Source of the DNA: Bacteroidota bacterium
Lineage (GTDB): Bacteria > Bacteroidota > Bacteroidia > Flavobacteriales > Weeksellaceae
Direction of reading: 5' to 3'
NCBI GenBank assembly: GCA_023419095.1
Contig: JAEZYN010000061.1
Coordinates: forward strand, 1-34,929
Length of the DNA stretch: 34,929 bases
Shown piece by piece: positions 31,833 through 34,929 of this stretch (the stretch's first letter is position 1; every line of letters begins with the position of its first letter). A program made the position numbers and the translations under genes. The notes under the pieces are model-generated. The model worked only from the letters and a program-made list of their open reading frames with translations. It was not told where the DNA came from and did not search any database.

Positions 31833-34232
31833 ATGAGAATTAAAACAGCGGTCATCGCGTTACTTTTTACGGGACTGACTTATGCACAGGAAAATCTTAC
31901 CTTCCAGCAGCCGTCTGCCGAAATCATGCAACTTGCAGATTTTCAGCGTGCGCCGGGCGTCATCATGAACAGTAAAAAAGACTGGATTGTTTTCACTTAT
32001 CGAAATACATACAAAACATTAGATGAACTGAACCAGCCTGAAATGAAGCTGGCAGGTCTGCGTGTAAATCCCGTGACGAACATTGGCAGTACGATTACCT
32101 ATGTCAACAATCTTAAAGTACGCAGGCTAAAAGATAAGAATGAAACGCAGGTAAAAGGTATTCCGGCAAATCCTAAAATTTCATATACCAGCTTTTCACC
32201 GGACGAAACCAAATTGGCGTTCACGAATACAACTTCAAAAGGAGTAGAGTTGTGGGTTCTGGATCTCGCTTCAGCCACGGCAACAAAGATCAGCGCCGAT
32301 AACCTCAATGCAAATCTCGGTACGCCCTACGTTTGGATGAAAGATTCCAATACACTTTTGGTGAAAAAAATTCCGGCGGAGCGCAAAGCCCTGATCGATT
32401 CGAAAAGGGAAATTCCGGCGGGACCTACAGTTTCTACGGCAGACGGAAAAGTTTCGCAGAACAGAACCTATCAGGATTTGCTCAAAAATCCGCAGGACGA
32501 GCAGAATTTTGATACACTTGCTACCTCCGAACTTGTGAAAGTAACGGTTGACGGAAGTGAAAGTACTTTCAAAGGTGCAGCCATCTATTCAGGAATGAGT
32601 CTGTCACCGGACGGTAACTTTGTGATGCTTACCACGATACAGCGGCCATACTCATACATCGTACCTCTGAGCCGCTTTCCGATGACGAGTACAGTTTATG
32701 ACACGAACGGAAATTTGGTAAAAACTGTAAATGAGATACCTTTGACTGAAATTATGCCTAAAGGTTTCTCATCTGTCCGTACAGGAAAACGGAACATGAC
32801 CTGGCGCGATGACGAGCCGGCAACTTTGGTCTATGCTGAGGCGTTGGACGGCGGTGATCAGGCTAAATCTGTCGAATTCCGCGATGAGATATTTCTGTGG
32901 CGGGCTCCGTTCAACGCTCAGCCCACGTCATTCTTCAAAACAAAACAAAGATTTAATAATATCGATTGGTCAAATGCGGATTTTGCGGTGATCACAGATT
33001 CCTGGTATGACACGCGCAATACCAAATCTTATCTTATCAATCTGAAAGACAATTCGCAGCGAATCATCGATGACCGTAATTATCAGGATGTGTACACAGA
33101 TCCAGGTTCGTTTAACCAAACTAAAAATGAATTCGGCCGAACTGTAATTAATGCCAAAAATAACAAAGCGTATCTCGTGGGTGACGGTTTCACAAAAAAC
33201 GGCCAGTTTCCGTTTATCGATGAAGTTGACGTGAAAACTTTAGCTAAAAAACGTATCTACACGTCCAAGCTTAAAGATTCAAAGGAGAGTATCATCGATA
33301 TTCTTGATGCAAAAAAAGGTGAAGTACTTGTCGTGGAACAGTCGCCCAGCATGTATCCAAACTATTTTATCAGAAATATTAAAAACAGCAAAAATACGTC
33401 GCTCACATCCTTTCCAAACCCGTTTGAGAGCATTAAAAACGTTCATAAAGAGGTCATTAAATACAAACGGAATGATGGAGTAGAGCTCACCGGCACACTT
33501 TATCTGCCGGCAGGTTTTGACAGAAAAAACCCGAAAGAGAAGCTGCCGTTGCTTATTTGGGCTTATCCAACGGAGTACAAAGACAAAAATACCGCGGGAC
33601 AGAACACTCAGAATCCGAATGACTTTACATTTCCGAGCTACGGGTCGTTCATTTATTGGGTGACAAAAGGTTATGCGGTTTTAGATGATGCGGCGTTCCC
33701 CATAATCGGAGAAGGTAAGACCGAACCCAATGACACTTTCATTCCCCAACTTGTGGCTAATGGAAAAGCTGCAATAGACGCCGTGGACAAATTGGGATAT
33801 ATTGACCGTTCGAAAGTTGCCGTGGGCGGACATTCTTACGGTGCATTTATGACGGCAAATTTGCTTACACATTCTAAAGATTATGCCTGCGGAATTGCTC
33901 GGAGCGGTGCCTACAACCGTACTCTGACGCCATTTGGTTTCCAGTCGGAACAGCGGAATTACTGGGATGTGCCGGAAGTTTACAATACGATGTCTCCATT
34001 CATGAACGCAGACAAAATGAAGACTCCGATGTTGCTGATTCACGGTGAAGCAGATAATAATCCCGGGACATTCACTTTGCAAACCGAAAGATATTTTCAG
34101 GCGCTGAAAAATCTTGGTGCTCCGGTGAGGATGGTTTTGCTGCCGCTGGAATCTCACGGATATGCAGCGCGAGAAAACATTTTGCACGTTTTGTGGGAAC
34201 AGGATCAATTTCTTGAGAAATGTTTAAAATAA
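31833..34232 (+). CDS. Secreted S9 family serine peptidase (glutamyl endopeptidase/prolyl oligopeptidase type)
   Basis: A 799-residue peptidase with a Sec signal peptide (MRIKTAVIALLFTGLTYAQ). Residues about 25-500 form a predicted beta-propeller (YTSFSPDETKLAFTNTTS, MSLSPDGNFVMLTTI). Residues about 540-799 form an alpha/beta hydrolase domain with the catalytic triad Ser668 in GGHSYGAF, Asp741 in IHGEADNNPG and His775 in ESHGYA. Overall layout and the segments RPYSYIVPLSRFP and PLLIWAYPTEYKD resemble the chloroplast glutamyl endopeptidase (CGEP) type and its bacterial relatives. A role in digesting peptides in the periplasm or outside the cell is likely. The gene stands alone and ends at a strong terminator. 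Confidence 0.94.
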   Translation: MRIKTAVIALLFTGLTYAQENLTFQQPSAEIMQLADFQRAPGVIMNSKKDWIVFTYRNTYKTLDELNQPEMKLAGLRVNPVTNIGSTITYVNNLKVRRLKDKNETQVKGIPANPKISYTSFSPDETKLAFTNTTSKGVELWVLDLASATATKISADNLNANLGTPYVWMKDSNTLLVKKIPAERKALIDSKREIPAGPTVSTADGKVSQNRTYQDLLKNPQDEQNFDTLATSELVKVTVDGSESTFKGAAIYSGMSLSPDGNFVMLTTIQRPYSYIVPLSRFPMTSTVYDTNGNLVKTVNEIPLTEIMPKGFSSVRTGKRNMTWRDDEPATLVYAEALDGGDQAKSVEFRDEIFLWRAPFNAQPTSFFKTKQRFNNIDWSNADFAVITDSWYDTRNTKSYLINLKDNSQRIIDDRNYQDVYTDPGSFNQTKNEFGRTVINAKNNKAYLVGDGFTKNGQFPFIDEVDVKTLAKKRIYTSKLKDSKESIIDILDAKKGEVLVVEQSPSMYPNYFIRNIKNSKNTSLTSFPNPFESIKNVHKEVIKYKRNDGVELTGTLYLPAGFDRKNPKEKLPLLIWAYPTEYKDKNTAGQNTQNPNDFTFPSYGSFIYWVTKGYAVLDDAAFPIIGEGKTEPNDTFIPQLVANGKAAIDAVDKLGYIDRSKVAVGGHSYGAFMTANLLTHSKDYACGIARSGAYNRTLTPFGFQSEQRNYWDVPEVYNTMSPFMNADKMKTPMLLIHGEADNNPGTFTLQTERYFQALKNLGAPVRMVLLPLESHGYAARENILHVLWEQDQFLEKCLK

Positions 34233-34239
34233 TAAACAA

Positions 34240-34272
34240 AAGGTCTTCCGGATTTGGAAGACCTTTTTTTTT
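34240..34272 (+). terminator. Rho-independent terminator of the S9 peptidase gene
   Basis: AAGGTCTTCC and GGAAGACCTT form a perfect 10-base stem around a 6-base loop, followed by a run of T to 34272. Confidence 0.92.
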
Positions 34273-34505
34273 GTAAACTGTTTGGATATACTTGTTCGGG
34301 GAACATTACTAATGTTTAATTATAACTAAATGCTTCGGAATAAAAGCTTATCAATTCTACATTCGCAATAAGAATTTAATTAATGCTCAAAACAAAAAGT
34401 GCTACAATTTAACATAATATAAATTATAGGACATTTTGTAAAGTTGGTGCCTATTTCCTACTTACTAAAAATTTGTAATTTTATCTTTCTTTTAAAAATG
34501 TAAAC
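34273..34505. other. A+T-rich intergenic region
   Basis: No gene is visible. AACATTA and TAATGTT form an inverted repeat around one base at 34302-34316, a possible protein-binding site. TATCTTTC at 34482-34489 is one mismatch from a -7 box for the following gene. Confidence 0.3.
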
Positions 34506-34929
34506 ATGAATAAAATCTGTCTTGCAGCGTTGGCTGCACTAATTTTTACGAGCTGCGAAAAAAAATCTGATCAATTAACGGTAAATGAACCAGCACCGGA
34601 TTCTGCTATCGTGCCTGAAACTAATGAGCCGATGGAATCTTCTACGGTTCAGAACTGCTATATATCTGTTGTTGGCAAAGATTCGGTTTTCGTTTCACTT
34701 GAGGACAATCTGGGGACCTTTATCGGCAAAATGCGCTATAAAAATTTTGAAAAAGACAGCTCAATCGGTGATATTTCCGGTACACAAAACGGTGATACGC
34801 TAAAATTAAACTATGTTTTCGAAGCTGAAGGAATGACATCTGAACGCGAAATTTATTTTCTTAAAAAAGACGGAAACTTACTTGAAGGCATTGGTGACCA
34901 CGTCACAGAAGGCAGTACAGACCGTTATG
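34506..34929 (+). CDS. Lipoprotein of unknown function (3' end missing)
   Basis: The frame from ATG 34506 is open to the window edge (141 codons). The signal peptide MNKICLAALAALIFTSC ends in a lipobox at Cys17, followed by a Glu/Lys/Ser linker rich in Pro and Glu. The mature part (CYISVVGKDSVFVSLED, GTFIGKMRYKNFEKDSSIGD, GDTLKLNYVFEAEGMTSERE, IYFLKKDGNLLEGIGDH) is a beta-rich domain with the pattern of small Flavobacteriales lipoproteins that report as hypothetical. The function is unknown and the C-terminus is outside the window. Confidence 0.8.
   Translation, partial: MNKICLAALAALIFTSCEKKSDQLTVNEPAPDSAIVPETNEPMESSTVQNCYISVVGKDSVFVSLEDNLGTFIGKMRYKNFEKDSSIGDISGTQNGDTLKLNYVFEAEGMTSEREIYFLKKDGNLLEGIGDHVTEGSTDRY

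Noticed and set aside
33681..34208. Minus-strand reading frame of 175 codons
   Set aside because: It is antisense to the catalytic domain of the S9 peptidase, whose triad residues fix the plus-strand frame as the real one.

Overview
The window looks like a chromosomal segment of a member of the Bacteroidota, most likely Flavobacteriales and close to the Chryseobacterium group. The signs are the flavobacterial gene content (an S9 peptidase of the glutamyl endopeptidase type, a ferritin-like acyl-ACP desaturase, TPR-type histidine kinases), moderate G+C, A-rich translation starts with little Shine-Dalgarno signal, and several matches to the Bacteroidota -7 promoter box TAnnTTTG. I see no insertion sequence, prophage, CRISPR array, rRNA or tRNA gene. 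The genus assignment is inference.

Layout. (1) 1-1110: the end of a DNA polymerase III delta-prime gene. (2) 6692 down to 1205, minus strand: a six-gene curli (functional amyloid) operon. In transcription order it encodes a large curlin, a small curlin-like protein, CsgE, CsgF, CsgG and a lipoprotein with a predicted beta-propeller. No csgD-like regulator is present. (3) 6912-13088, plus strand: a TetR regulator followed by a complete RND efflux pump (outer membrane factor, adaptor, HAE1-type transporter), divergent from the curli operon. (4) 16548 down to 13186, minus strand: YggS, a sigma-54-type response regulator without a DNA-binding domain, and a MATE exporter. (5) 16755-18827: a seven-helix membrane protein, a short NarL-type histidine kinase and its response regulator. 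(6) 18955-20230: a sirtuin and a broken GNAT acetyltransferase gene. (7) 20298-24351: phosphoglycerate mutase (gpmI), then a second NarL-type two-component pair whose kinase carries TPRs. (8) 24519-34929: a secreted protein of unknown family, a small lipoprotein, acyl-ACP desaturase, a HAD hydrolase, methionine aminopeptidase with an overlapping methyltransferase, Era, a DoxX-like protein, a secreted S9 peptidase and the start of another lipoprotein.

The most unusual part is the curli operon. Its CsgE appears to be a fusion: the second half is CsgE and the first half resembles the CsgC/CsgH amyloid-inhibitor fold. CsgG carries a C-terminal extension of about 155 residues that looks like an eight-stranded outer-membrane barrel. 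The major curlin has 26 successive 11-residue units (13 turns), with Arg at turn edges in the first half and Asp in the second. A strong hairpin after the major curlin gene would let it be made in excess. Together these suggest a secretion channel whose gatekeeping and anti-aggregation functions are built into fewer, larger proteins than in Escherichia coli.

Other points: a terminator hairpin in front of the MATE gene whose loop is an exact -7 promoter box, a sirtuin lacking the zinc cysteines, and a GNAT gene broken by one in-frame stop and lacking a start codon.
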